A DNA stretch of 32,645 nucleotides from the NCBI GenBank assembly GCA_947854175.1, contig CANTYJ010000063.1, positions 1 to 32,645 on the forward strand. Direction: 5' to 3'. The stretch comes from an uncultured Turicimonas sp. (GTDB lineage: Bacteria > Pseudomonadota > Gammaproteobacteria > Burkholderiales > Burkholderiaceae_F). Positions 24,310-32,638 of the stretch are shown here, one piece after another. The position numbers and the translations under genes were made by a program. Numbering within the stretch: position 1 is the first letter of the stretch; every line of letters begins with the position of its first letter. Below the pieces are notes generated by a model. That model did no database searches, had not been told where the DNA came from, and saw nothing but the letters and a program-made list of their open reading frames with translations.

Positions 24310-25125
24310 TTAGAACGAATGGGTTGGAGTCGGGAAGGTCTTTTCTTTGACAGCTTTTACGTATTTTTCAACAGCTTCCTGGATGCTGGAAGAGCCTTCC
24401 ATGAAATTTTTAGAAAATTTAGGTTTACGTCCTGCATAAATATTCAAAATATCATGGAGAACAAGGACTTGTCCTGATGTGCCAACACCCGCACCAATAC
24501 CAATCGTCGGGATTCTCAGCATTGAGGTAATTTCTGAGGCAATATCCGCAGGCACCATTTCAAATAAAAGCATTGCAGCGCCCGCTTCTTGAAAGGCCAA
24601 TGCTTCTCTCTTGAGTTTTTCTTTTCCGGAATCGGTTCTGCCCTGAACAAAAAAACCACCGATTGTGTTAATTGATTGGGGAGTAAAGCCTATGTGAGCG
24701 CAAACAGGAATACCGGCAAGCGTTAACCGTCTGACCAAAGGACAAATTTCTTCGCCACCTTCAAGTTTGACCATATTTGCGCCGGCTTTCATCAGGTTAA
24801 CGCAATTTTGTACAGCGACGTCTTCATTAACCTGGTAACTTCCAAAACTCAAGTCGGTGATGATAAACGCTGTTTTATTTCCTCTTGCCACACATGCAGT
24901 GTGGTATTCCATGTCTTCAATAGATACCGGAATTGTGGATGACTTGCCTTGGATTGTCATTCCTAACGAATCTCCGACAAGCAGCATATCAACACCTGCT
25001 TCATCCAGAAGGTGGGCAAAGGAAGCATCGTAACAAGTTAGCATTACGATGGGCTCACCATTTTCGTACATCTTATTAAGGGTCGAAAGCCTTACCGGCT
25101 TTCTCATTTCTTTTTGTTCTAACAT
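24310..25125 (-). CDS. panB: 3-methyl-2-oxobutanoate hydroxymethyltransferase
   Basis: A 271-residue TIM-barrel enzyme making ketopantoate. MLTCYDASFAHLLDEAG and VGDSLGM (about 50-56, metal and substrate binding) and KLEGG are typical. The start at 25125 is an ATG with AAGGAG 5 bases upstream; a GTG two codons earlier (25131) is less likely. It lies 9 bases behind folK, and panC follows, so the pantothenate pair sits at the end of the hda-folK operon. Confidence 0.96.
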   Translation of the reverse strand: MLEQKEMRKPVRLSTLNKMYENGEPIVMLTCYDASFAHLLDEAGVDMLLVGDSLGMTIQGKSSTIPVSIEDMEYHTACVARGNKTAFIITDLSFGSYQVNEDVAVQNCVNLMKAGANMVKLEGGEEICPLVRRLTLAGIPVCAHIGFTPQSINTIGGFFVQGRTDSGKEKLKREALAFQEAGAAMLLFEMVPADIASEITSMLRIPTIGIGAGVGTSGQVLVLHDILNIYAGRKPKFSKNFMEGSSSIQEAVEKYVKAVKEKTFPTPTHSF

Positions 25126-25134
25126 CAACACTCC

Positions 25135-25647
25135 TTAAGATTGAGCCCACTGACGGGCATCTTTTAGTTTAGTTATTCTTTGTTCTTTTACAGAATTTAA
25201 AAAATTGATTGCTGGTCCCAACTCTCCTATTTCGATATCAGGATTCAATTCAAGTAACGGCAAGAGAACAAATGCTCTTTGATGCATTCTCGGATGAGGA
25301 AGAGTCAAAAAATCAGAAACTCTCTGATCGTTTGCAAAGAGCAGTAGATCACAATCAATTGTCCTCGGCGCATTATGAACTCCGGCCGGACGTACTCGTC
25401 CCAAAGAATTTTCAATCTCAAACAAACTTTTTAAAAATTCCTCCGCTAAAACTTCATCATCCAACTTCACCCGGAGCACGGCATTTAAATAATCAGGCCC
25501 CGAAGAGTCAATCGGAGCGGTTGAGTAAAGACCAGATGCTTCGACTTTTTTTACTCCATTAAGATTCTTTATCAAATCCACGGACTTTTTCAATGTTTGC
25601 TCCGGCTCTCCCAGATTGGCTCCTAATGCGACAAATGCGAACTTCAT
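25135..25647 (-). CDS. folK: 2-amino-4-hydroxy-6-hydroxymethyldihydropteridine diphosphokinase
   Basis: A 170-residue HPPK of folate synthesis. It starts with FVALGANLGEPEQTL and carries the RPAGVHNAPRTIDCDLLLF signature (given here as RTIDCDLLLF near 95-105) and LPHPRMHQRAFVL. It overlaps the pcnB stop by ATGA. pcnB-folK is a common betaproteobacterial pairing. Confidence 0.96.
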   Translation of the reverse strand: MKFAFVALGANLGEPEQTLKKSVDLIKNLNGVKKVEASGLYSTAPIDSSGPDYLNAVLRVKLDDEVLAEEFLKSLFEIENSLGRVRPAGVHNAPRTIDCDLLLFANDQRVSDFLTLPHPRMHQRAFVLLPLLELNPDIEIGELGPAINFLNSVKEQRITKLKDARQWAQS

Positions 25648-27254
25648 GATTTTCTAGGTGTTAATAAGGCTGAAGTTGCTCTTTTACGGCGTACACCAGT
25701 CCGAGGGGCTCCTGTCTTTTCTTTTCGTGGCTCCTGGATTACCTGTCGGACATTTTCCACCTGTTTTTGCAAAGCCTCTTTTGCTTTATCAACACTGAGT
25801 GCCTTACTCTGAATTGGAGCAGCTTGTTCCGGCTCGTTTTTTCTATCTTCTTTTTCTAATCCGGGTGCCTCAAACACTGTAGCAGAGACTGCCTGTACAG
25901 AACCATCAATCATCTTGGAAGATGGTTTGCGCTTTCTTGTACGTCTCCTTTTTTTCTTTTCTCCTAAGGCTGTTCTTGGACGGTTGGAAAGCTCTCTTCT
26001 CATCTCCAACCTATCTTCAGGCGAAGCCTCTTCAAATGCTGTCCACCAGTCAGCTAATTCATGAGTGACTTCTCCACTGGAAGCTCTGATGAGAAAAAAA
26101 TCATAAGCAGCTCTAAATCTTGGATGATCCAGTATCTTCATGACTGCGGCAGATTCTCTTCTTTCCAGTTTAGGTTGCAGCCTCCAAATATCTTCCATAT
26201 CTCTTATAAAACGATTCTGAATGCCATTTGCATCGGAACTATCTACAACTCTCCGAATTGCTTCCTGCCACATTCTGTTAACTGTCAGAGATTCCGGTTT
26301 GTTTTCCTCTAATTCCTTTATCCGTTTTTTGACATTGCTCCACAGCAATATTGCAAAAATGAAACTTTGTGAAATAGACTTCCCATGAGAAACTCTGGCA
26401 TCTGATTTCTCCAATGCTTTATGTAAAAATGGGTCATCATCCGCAGCAAGGAACTTTTCTAAGAGTGGAATTTTTTCGTTAATGCCATATCTGGTAAGCA
26501 ATTCAAGGCACTCGACAGAAGCTCCGCTCATGAGCATCTTCATGACTTCATCAAACAAACGGGCTTCAGGAACTGCCAGCAACAAAGACTGCATTTCCTT
26601 CATCGGTTTGGATGTTTTAGGATCAATTTTGAAGCCAAGCTTTGCAGCAATCCGGATGGCTCTCAGGATGCGAACAGGGTCCTCACGGTATCTAACCTCC
26701 GGATCACCGATCATTCTTATGCGCTTTTTCCTGATATCAAGAAGACCGTTGTGATAGTCGTAAACCTCTTCAGTCAACGGATCGTAATACATCGCATTTA
26801 CAGTGAAATCTCTACGGGCTGCGTCTTCATATTGCTCTCCGTAGACATTATCATCTGTGACTCTGCCGAATGAATCCTTTTCCACTCCTTCCTGTCTTAG
26901 ACCTCGAAACGTTGCAACCTCTATCGTCTCTGCATTTCTGGTAACGTGAACAAGTCTGAATCTCCTGCCGATGATGATGGCTCTTTTAGTAATTTTCTTA
27001 ACTTGTTCAGGTGTTGCATCTGTTGCGACATCAAAATCTTTCGGAGTATGGTCAATCAAAAGATCTCTGACCGCACCTCCGACAATAAACGCCTTAAAAC
27101 CCGCCTCTCTTAACTTTTTGCAAACAGAGATCGCAAACGGACTAACTTTTTTAATGTCGATGTTGTGCTCGTCCTTAGCCAAGATCCTTGGCTTTTGACG
27201 AATTTTTCTTGTTCCAAACAAATTCTGGACACTATCTACAATTTCCTGAATCAC
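25644..27254 (-). CDS. pcnB: Poly(A) polymerase I
   Basis: A 536-residue class II nucleotidyltransferase. GGAVRD at 59-64 and DFD at 73-75 (metal-binding acids) mark the head domain, and the RRDFTVNAMYYDP segment the neck. RNA 3' tailing by this enzyme promotes decay and fits with RNase R in the window. The CCA enzyme is a close relative, but the long basic C-terminal tail (Arg/Lys-rich from about 430) and the pcnB-folK context favour PcnB. The start is a GTG overlapping the HAD stop by 4 bases. Confidence 0.93.
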   Translation of the reverse strand: MIQEIVDSVQNLFGTRKIRQKPRILAKDEHNIDIKKVSPFAISVCKKLREAGFKAFIVGGAVRDLLIDHTPKDFDVATDATPEQVKKITKRAIIIGRRFRLVHVTRNAETIEVATFRGLRQEGVEKDSFGRVTDDNVYGEQYEDAARRDFTVNAMYYDPLTEEVYDYHNGLLDIRKKRIRMIGDPEVRYREDPVRILRAIRIAAKLGFKIDPKTSKPMKEMQSLLLAVPEARLFDEVMKMLMSGASVECLELLTRYGINEKIPLLEKFLAADDDPFLHKALEKSDARVSHGKSISQSFIFAILLWSNVKKRIKELEENKPESLTVNRMWQEAIRRVVDSSDANGIQNRFIRDMEDIWRLQPKLERRESAAVMKILDHPRFRAAYDFFLIRASSGEVTHELADWWTAFEEASPEDRLEMRRELSNRPRTALGEKKKRRRTRKRKPSSKMIDGSVQAVSATVFEAPGLEKEDRKNEPEQAAPIQSKALSVDKAKEALQKQVENVRQVIQEPRKEKTGAPRTGVRRKRATSALLTPRKS

Positions 27255-27976
27255 GTAGCTTTCTCCGAAATGTTTTCCATTGAGGCCTCTCGCACAGGAA
27301 ATAATCTCATTATTTCCCAGCCCCTTTTTTCGGCAATCACAGTTAAAGCCTTATCCGGATTAGTCGCTATTGCACTACCGCCATGCTCACTAATGTACTC
27401 TAATAGTGGCAAATCGTTTATTGAATCAGAGTAGAAGAACGAATTCTTCAAAGCACTCAACCCTCCTTTGTCTTCAACAAACTTATTTACGGCCCGGATC
27501 TTTCCTTCTTTAAATGTATGCCATAACCATTTACCGGTGAATTCTCCATTCTCATCTTCATCCGGCTCTGCTGCAATCAATGTGTCGGCACCAAATAACT
27601 TTGCTATTGGTTCTACCACAAAACGATATGTTGCAGTCACGATCACTACTGTATCACCGGCTTTTTTATGATGTTCTACAAGTTCAACCGCGTTGGGCTT
27701 TATGTTAGGAATAATGTACTTTTCAATGTACTCTTTGCGGAACTGTTCCAGTTCTTTCCTAGGAAACCTTGCCAATAAGGCCATCTGAAAATCTTCAAAT
27801 TTAACAATATCCAGAACACCTTTTACGTAGTCTTCGTCGAACTGTTTTTCTATTTGAATATTTTTTTGTTGGTCTTCTCCGGTTTTGCTGATCAGAAAAT
27901 AAGACCACAATCCGCTACTATCAACAGGCAAAAGCGTGTGATCCAGATCAAAAAAAGCAAAAGTTTTAGATTTCAT
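27251..27976 (-). CDS. HAD superfamily (subfamily IB) phosphatase
   Basis: A 241-residue phosphatase of the SerB-like group. FFDLDHTLLP gives the nucleophile and acid pair D10 and D12; VIVTATYRFVVEP contains motif II and YSDSINDLPLLE motif IV. Such a gene is regularly found between hda and pcnB in Burkholderiales, but its substrate there is not settled. The ATG at 27976, 5 bases behind the hda stop, starts right at the fold; a longer frame from 28012 would overlap hda by 31 bases. Confidence 0.9.
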   Translation of the reverse strand: MKSKTFAFFDLDHTLLPVDSSGLWSYFLISKTGEDQQKNIQIEKQFDEDYVKGVLDIVKFEDFQMALLARFPRKELEQFRKEYIEKYIIPNIKPNAVELVEHHKKAGDTVVIVTATYRFVVEPIAKLFGADTLIAAEPDEDENGEFTGKWLWHTFKEGKIRAVNKFVEDKGGLSALKNSFFYSDSINDLPLLEYISEHGGSAIATNPDKALTVIAEKRGWEIMRLFPVREASMENISEKAT

Positions 27977-27981
27977 TGTTT

Positions 27982-28644
27982 TCAATTGGTCTGCTGAGTT
28001 TTGTTCAACCATTCTTTAATTAAAGGAATTGTTATTGCTCTGCCTTTGGATAGTGAATAATTGTCCAGTTCTTCAAAAAGAACGGACAGAGTTCTCAAAT
28101 CTCGAGGCAAATAGGTTGACATCCAGTTAATGACATCATCTGATAGAGTTAACCCGTTATTGCGCGCCCGGTGTATGAAAAGAAGACCCCTGTCATCATC
28201 ACTTAACGGTTCAATTTCCAGGACCGTTCCCCATCCAAGTCTGCTGGTTACATCTTCCCTCATACCGCTCGTCTTTAAACTCATCGGGCTTCTGTCTCCA
28301 GAAACGATCAAATGAGTATTGGAATGAGCACGAACCTGATTGATAAGTTCAAATAATCCGGCCAATTCTTCATCATTAAGTTTCTGGACATCATCGACGG
28401 CATAAATCTTAATTTTTTCGTCGAATACCGGCACTTTCTCCTGATTTTTTACTAAGGATTTCAACAAATGAGTTTTTCCTACTCCGGGGCCTCCGAAGAC
28501 ATAAACGATCTGAGGGCCGATACCTGTTGCCAGTTCCCGGAATACATTTACAGCATCAATATTTCTCCCTGCAATAAAGTTATCCAGTGTCGGTGCTTCC
28601 GTCTGAAAAAATGAAAGTACAAGTTGTAAGTTCTCTGATGTCAT
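27982..28644 (-). CDS. hda: DnaA regulatory inactivator Hda
   Basis: A 220-residue DnaA-related AAA+ protein that, with the DNA clamp, triggers ATP hydrolysis by DnaA after initiation. QLVLSF at residues 7-12 fits the clamp-binding motif at the N terminus of Hda proteins. Walker A is GGPGVGKT at 51-58 and YAVDDVQKL (about 85-93) is the Walker B segment. It lacks the DnaA DNA-binding domain. It is the first gene of the minus-strand operon running to panC. Ribosome binding upstream is weak. Confidence 0.93.
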   Translation of the reverse strand: MTSENLQLVLSFFQTEAPTLDNFIAGRNIDAVNVFRELATGIGPQIVYVFGGPGVGKTHLLKSLVKNQEKVPVFDEKIKIYAVDDVQKLNDEELAGLFELINQVRAHSNTHLIVSGDRSPMSLKTSGMREDVTSRLGWGTVLEIEPLSDDDRGLLFIHRARNNGLTLSDDVINWMSTYLPRDLRTLSVLFEELDNYSLSKGRAITIPLIKEWLNKTQQTN

Positions 28645-28700
28645 ATCTTAAAAATCGAATATTGGAGAATTTTAGTCTTTAAGAAGGAGCTTATTAACTC

Positions 28701-28817
28701 ATGCGTCAATTTTTAGCATCAATTTTTTCTGATAAGGTCAAATTAGGCATACAGAACTACCCGTTTAATGTCTCAAAAGTGGGGTATCCGGACTCAAAAA
28801 ATATTCAAGGGATATAG
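28701..28817 (+). CDS. Possible small protein of 38 residues
   Basis: An ATG preceded by AAGGAG at a spacing of 11-12 bases opens a 38-codon frame (starts MRQFLASIFSDKVKLG, ends KNIQGI). Nothing in it was recognised. It lies between the divergent hda and the DsbC-like gene, in another frame from the latter. It could equally be a chance frame. Confidence 0.2.
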   Translation: MRQFLASIFSDKVKLGIQNYPFNVSKVGYPDSKNIQGI

Positions 28818-28852
28818 GATACTCATATTCATTAGTTGAGAGGTATATACCG

Positions 28853-29293
28853 ATGTACGTATTTAACGAATCCATCTGGCCTACAGAAGATGCTATTAAG
28901 ATTGTGAGAGGCAACGGTTCTTCAAAGATTGCTGTTTTTGAAGATCCTAACTGTCCCTATTGTCAAAAATACGATCGTGAAACTTTAACCAAAATCAACA
29001 ACGTCACTATCTATGTTTTCATGGTTCCGTTCCTTAGTGAAGACTCCATGGTGAAAGCTTGTTCTATTTGGGGAAGTGCTGATCGCGAAGCTGCATTTTT
29101 GAAATGGATGGTTGAAGGAATCGAACCAACCGCTTATCCCACAGAAAGAGGCGAAGCCGTTATGAAGAGGAATCTGGAACTCATGGAAAAACTTGGAGTT
29201 CAAGGTGTTCCGGCAACATTCATCGCTGACGGCAGAGGCCCATTCGGTGCAATGCATGTAGGCCCATTAACCCATAAGATGGTTCAGGACTAA
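28853..29293 (+). CDS. DsbC-like thiol isomerase catalytic domain (no signal peptide, no dimerisation domain)
   Basis: A 146-residue thioredoxin-fold protein. FEDPNCPYCQKYDRETL holds the CPYC redox pair at C34 and C37, and VPATF at 119-123 the cis-proline. The order DAIKIVRGNG, then CPYC, then KACSIWG is that of the C-terminal half of DsbC. DsbC normally has a signal peptide and an N-terminal dimerisation domain (about 230 residues in total); both are missing, and the reading frame stays open upstream to a TAA near 28767 without another start codon. AGAGG lies upstream of the ATG. Without a signal peptide it would act in the cytoplasm, or it is a shortened remnant that is still expressed. It has its own terminator. 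Confidence 0.82.
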   Translation: MYVFNESIWPTEDAIKIVRGNGSSKIAVFEDPNCPYCQKYDRETLTKINNVTIYVFMVPFLSEDSMVKACSIWGSADREAAFLKWMVEGIEPTAYPTERGEAVMKRNLELMEKLGVQGVPATFIADGRGPFGAMHVGPLTHKMVQD

Positions 29294-29313
29294 CTATTCC
29301 TGACAAAACTAAT

Positions 29314-29338
29314 AGCGGCCCGCAACGGCCGCTTTTTC
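29314..29338 (+). terminator. Terminator of the DsbC-like gene
   Basis: AGCGGCC (29314-29320) pairs with GGCCGCT (29327-29333) around CGCAAC, followed by TTTTTC. Confidence 0.9.
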
Positions 29339-29429
29339 TCAAAACGGGTCTTCTCTTTCCACTCTCTTAAGTTCTCGCAAGCCTCCTATAGGCCTATCTT
29401 TTCGTTGCAAAAAACAAAATTCTGTTCAT

Positions 29430-29458
29430 TTGACTAAGAGTTTCTACTTATATAGACT
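29430..29458 (+). promoter_or_regulatory. Promoter of the 77-residue gene
   Basis: TTGACT (29430-29435) and TAGACT (29453-29458) are 17 bases apart; TATAGA overlaps the latter. Transcription would start near 29465 and give a leader of about 38 bases. Confidence 0.5.
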
Positions 29459-29502
29459 TGCGCACTTTCTTTAAGAAAACTTTAACTTTTTAGGAGGCCT
29501 AC

Positions 29503-29736
29503 ATGATTGCACTTACGAAGTGGACAAAACTTGAACGTTCCGTAACTCGCAAATTTGCAGAAAACGCAAACTTTTCTTTAGGCTTTTTTTCTTTGCTTAA
29601 AAGAAATTTTCGATCCGGGCCGGCAACATGGATTTTGTTGTCCTCTGACTCAGGATTTATGAAGCAGAAAGTTAACCAATCATTGATGAATAAAGAATAT
29701 CTGCAGGATCCGCTTTTGTCTTCTTTTAGAGACTAA
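29503..29736 (+). CDS. Unrecognised 77-residue basic protein
   Basis: A small basic protein starting MIALTKWTKLERSVTRKF and ending LLSSFRD. No known domain, signal peptide or membrane helix was recognised; a hydrophobic piece (TWILLSS) near 42-48 is too short to span a membrane. The start has a near-perfect AGGAGG 5 bases upstream and a plausible promoter before it, so strong expression is likely. The frame ends within a 10-base tandem repeat. It lies just ahead of purM on the same strand. A decayed end of a longer gene is possible. Confidence 0.5.
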   Translation: MIALTKWTKLERSVTRKFAENANFSLGFFSLLKRNFRSGPATWILLSSDSGFMKQKVNQSLMNKEYLQDPLLSSFRD

Positions 29737-29760
29737 AGAGAGCTAAAGAGAGCTAAAGAA
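29731..29760 (+). repeat. Tandem repeat, 10-base unit, three copies
   Basis: GACTAAAGAG, AGCTAAAGAG and AGCTAAAGAA stand head to tail. The TAA of the first copy is the stop codon of the 77-residue frame. Replication slippage is the likely origin. Confidence 0.85.
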
Positions 29761-29828
29761 TTCAAAAATTCCATAGTCTGCATTTGTTAAAATTACGTCA
29801 TCCTAATTTTCATTACAACTCAATTCCA

Positions 29829-30860
29829 ATGACCAAACCATTATCTTATGCAGACTCCGGTGTTTCCATTGATGCCGGAGACGAACTCGTCGAAAGAATC
29901 AAGCCGCTGGCAAAGAAAACATTGATCCCCGGAGTATTAGGCTCTATCGGAGGCTTCGGGGCAATGTTCGAAGTTTCCAAAGACTACAAAGAACCTGTTC
30001 TTGTTACCGGCACTGACGGTGTAGGCACTAAACTCAAATTAGCTTTTCTTCTCAATCGACATGACACTGTCGGTCAAGATTTGGTCGGAATGAGTGTCAA
30101 CGATATTTTGGTTCAAGGAGCCAAGTCTCTTTTCTTTTTAGACTACTTCGCTTGCGGTCACCTGGACGTCGATGTTGCCGAAAAAGTTGTCGGTGGGGTT
30201 GCCAGAGGATGCGAACTTGCCGGTTGTGCTTTAATCGGCGGGGAAACAGCTGAAATGCCCGGAATGTACCCGGAAGGCGAATATGACCTGGCCGGTTTTG
30301 CCGTTGGTGTAGTCGAAAAGTCAAAAATTATTGACGGTAAATCAATTAAACCGGGCGATGTTGTTTTAGGTCTAACTTCAAGCGGGCCTCACTCCAACGG
30401 CTTTTCTTTAATCCGTAAGGTTATTGAAGTTAGCGGTGCCTCCTGGGAAGAAAAAATCGGAGACAAAACACTGGCAGAAGCAGTTATGGAACCGACCAGA
30501 ATCTACGTAAAACCTGTACTGTCAGTCATGGAAAATGTAGAAATTAAAGGAATGGCTCACATCACCGGTGGCGGTCTCTTAGAAAACGTTCCGAGAATTC
30601 TTCCTGATAATGTTCAGGCGGACATTAAGGCCGGATCCTGGCCACGCCCGGAAATTTTCAACTGGCTGCAAGAAAAAGGTAACATCGAATCTCATGAGAT
30701 GTACAGAGTATTCAACAACGGTATTGGCATGGTTGTCATTGTAGATAAGGACAACGCGGAAAAGGCTATGAAGTTGTTTGAAGAAGCCGGCGAGACAGTA
30801 TACAAAATTGGCTCTATCGTCGAAAAACCGGAAGGACAGGCAGCCTGTATCGTCAAATAA
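29829..30860 (+). CDS. purM: Phosphoribosylformylglycinamidine cyclo-ligase (AIR synthetase)
   Basis: A 343-residue enzyme closing the imidazole ring in purine synthesis. [14 protein letters not shown] at 59-72 is the ATP and substrate loop, [11 protein letters not shown] follows at 88-98, and [11 protein letters not shown] and [12 protein letters not shown] are conserved. The length matches E. coli PurM. The ATG at 29829 lacks a recognisable ribosome binding site; the frame is open to a TTG at 29784, but the conserved N terminus begins at the chosen ATG. In Burkholderiales purM often lies close to and divergent from hda, which agrees with this layout. Confidence 0.96.
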   Translation: MTKPLSYADSGVSIDAGDELVERIKPLAKKTLIPGVLGSIGGFGAMFEVSKDYKEPVLVTGTDGVGTKLKLAFLLNRHDTVGQDLVGMSVNDILVQGAKSLFFLDYFACGHLDVDVAEKVVGGVARGCELAGCALIGGETAEMPGMYPEGEYDLAGFAVGVVEKSKIIDGKSIKPGDVVLGLTSSGPHSNGFSLIRKVIEVSGASWEEKIGDKTLAEAVMEPTRIYVKPVLSVMENVEIKGMAHITGGGLLENVPRILPDNVQADIKAGSWPRPEIFNWLQEKGNIESHEMYRVFNNGIGMVVIVDKDNAEKAMKLFEEAGETVYKIGSIVEKPEGQAACIVK

Positions 30861-30875
30861 TTTTGAGTAATTTTT

Positions 30876-30912
30876 AAAAAACGAGGTCTAATCACTGCGG
30901 CCTCGTTTTTTT
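30876..30912 (+). terminator. Terminator of purM
   Basis: AAAAAACGAGG and CCTCGTTTTTTT flank a loop of about 14 bases. The stem is strong at its base and the T-run is long. Confidence 0.85.
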
Positions 30913-31058
30913 ATTCAAACTCTTAAAACACCCAACACTGACCATTCTTTCTCATCAAATGCAATAAAAAAAGTATTTCCGATTGTGACAAAGGTATATT
31001 TTTTGAGTTAATTTGTTGTTTGAATAATTAATACAACCTTGCAATTTAAGGAGTAATA

Positions 31059-32570
31059 ATGGAATCGATTGTTAGCACCGTCAACAGCGTGGTCTGGTCT
31101 CCCGCTCTGGTGTATTTATGTTTGGGTGCAGGGTTGTTTTTGTCGCTGAAAGGCGGCTTCCTGCAACTTCGTCATCTGAAACACATGTGGCAACTCTTAT
31201 TCCAGCCAAAAGATACCGTCACAGGAGTTTCTTCTTTCCAGGCATTGTCTATGACACTTGCCGGCCGTGTCGGAACCGGCAATATTGCCGGTGTTGCAAC
31301 AGCCATTACTTTCGGTGGTCCCGGTGCGGTTTTCTGGATGTGGATGGTTGCTTTCTTAGGAGCAAGCTCGGCCTACGTTGAATCCACTCTCGGTCAGATT
31401 TATAAAGAAAAGATCAACGGCGAATATCGTGGCGGCCCGGCTTTCTACATTGAAAGAGGACTTGGCATTAAATGGTTTGCCTGGTTATTTGCCATCACTA
31501 CAATTTTTGCAACCGGCTTGTTCCTTCCCGGCGTTCAGTCAAATGCGATTGCAGCCAGTATGGAAACAGCCTTTGGAATTACTCCTGCAATTTCAGCAGC
31601 TGTCGTCACGGCATTGCTAAGCTTCATCATTCTTGGTGGTGTTAAAAGAATTGCGGTATTTACCTCTTTAGTTGTACCGTTTATGGCACAAGCCTATGTA
31701 ATCGTAGCCTTAGTCATCGTAATCATGCACGCCAACCTTGTCCCAGATGTTCTGAAGCTAATCATTTCCAGCGCATTCGGGTTTGATGCGGGGTTTGGAG
31801 CTATCTTAGGTATGGCTGTTTCATGGGGCGTCAAACGTGGTATTTATTCCAACGAAGCCGGTCAAGGTACTGGTCCTCATGCCTCCAGCGCGGCCTCTGT
31901 GAGCCACCCTGTCAAACAAGGTCTGGTTCAGGCTTTCTCAGTCTATGTTGACACTCTGCTCGTCTGCTCAGCCACTGCTTTTATGATTCTGATCACTGGC
32001 TGTTATAACGTCGTAAGTGAAGAAAATAAGCCTCTATTTATCGGCTTAAAAGATGTCGCCACAGGGCCGGCTTACACTCAACATGCAGTAGAAAGCTTGA
32101 TGCCTGGTTTCGGACAAGCATTCGTTGCAATTGCACTATTCTTCTTCGCCTTTACAACAATTCTTGCTTATTTCTACATTGCTGAGACTAATGTTGCATA
32201 TTTAAACAGAAAGTGGAAAGCTCCTTCTCTTTATATGATCCTCAAGATTCTGTTCTTGTGTTCCGTCGTTTTCGGCGCAATCAAGACTGCAGAGCTCGCT
32301 TGGGCAATTGGTGATATCGGTGTCGGCTTGATGGCCTGGTTAAACGTTATAGCGATATTACTGATGCACAAAGAAGCTTTTGTTTGTCTCAAGGACTATG
32401 AAAGACAGAAAAACATTGGCCTGGATCCGGTTTTCCATCCGGAAGCTTTAGGCATAAAAAATGCTTCTTATTGGACAGCCGGAAGAGCGGAAGAAATTCG
32501 GGATAAAGAACGCAAAAAACTTGAAGCCGGCTCAAGAGATGATCTTGAAGGCAATGTTCTTAATGTCTAA
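31059..32570 (+). CDS. AGCS family sodium:alanine symporter
   Basis: A 503-residue membrane protein with about eleven helices, importing alanine or glycine with sodium or protons. LAGRVGTGNIAGVATAI (residues 68-84) and NEAGQGTGPHASSAA are the family signatures around the substrate site. AAGGAG lies 5 bases before the start. It is monocistronic and is followed by a long hairpin. The exact amino acid and cation are not resolved from sequence alone. Confidence 0.94.
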   Translation: MESIVSTVNSVVWSPALVYLCLGAGLFLSLKGGFLQLRHLKHMWQLLFQPKDTVTGVSSFQALSMTLAGRVGTGNIAGVATAITFGGPGAVFWMWMVAFLGASSAYVESTLGQIYKEKINGEYRGGPAFYIERGLGIKWFAWLFAITTIFATGLFLPGVQSNAIAASMETAFGITPAISAAVVTALLSFIILGGVKRIAVFTSLVVPFMAQAYVIVALVIVIMHANLVPDVLKLIISSAFGFDAGFGAILGMAVSWGVKRGIYSNEAGQGTGPHASSAASVSHPVKQGLVQAFSVYVDTLLVCSATAFMILITGCYNVVSEENKPLFIGLKDVATGPAYTQHAVESLMPGFGQAFVAIALFFFAFTTILAYFYIAETNVAYLNRKWKAPSLYMILKILFLCSVVFGAIKTAELAWAIGDIGVGLMAWLNVIAILLMHKEAFVCLKDYERQKNIGLDPVFHPEALGIKNASYWTAGRAEEIRDKERKKLEAGSRDDLEGNVLNV

Positions 32571-32586
32571 CTGAGGATTTCTACCT

Positions 32587-32638
32587 AAAGGGGCTGTTGC
32601 AAAATTCACTCTTTGAAAGAGAATTTTGCCGGCCCTTT
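32587..32638. terminator. Long imperfect hairpin behind the symporter gene
   Basis: AAAGGG pairs with CCCTTT, GCAAAATT (32599-32606) with AATTTTGC (32622-32629), and CTC with GAG, with small bulges between. It probably ends the symporter transcript, although the T-run is poor. The first bases, GGGGCTGTTGCAAAA, also resemble the terminal repeats of some insertion sequences, so an element could begin here. Confidence 0.5.
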
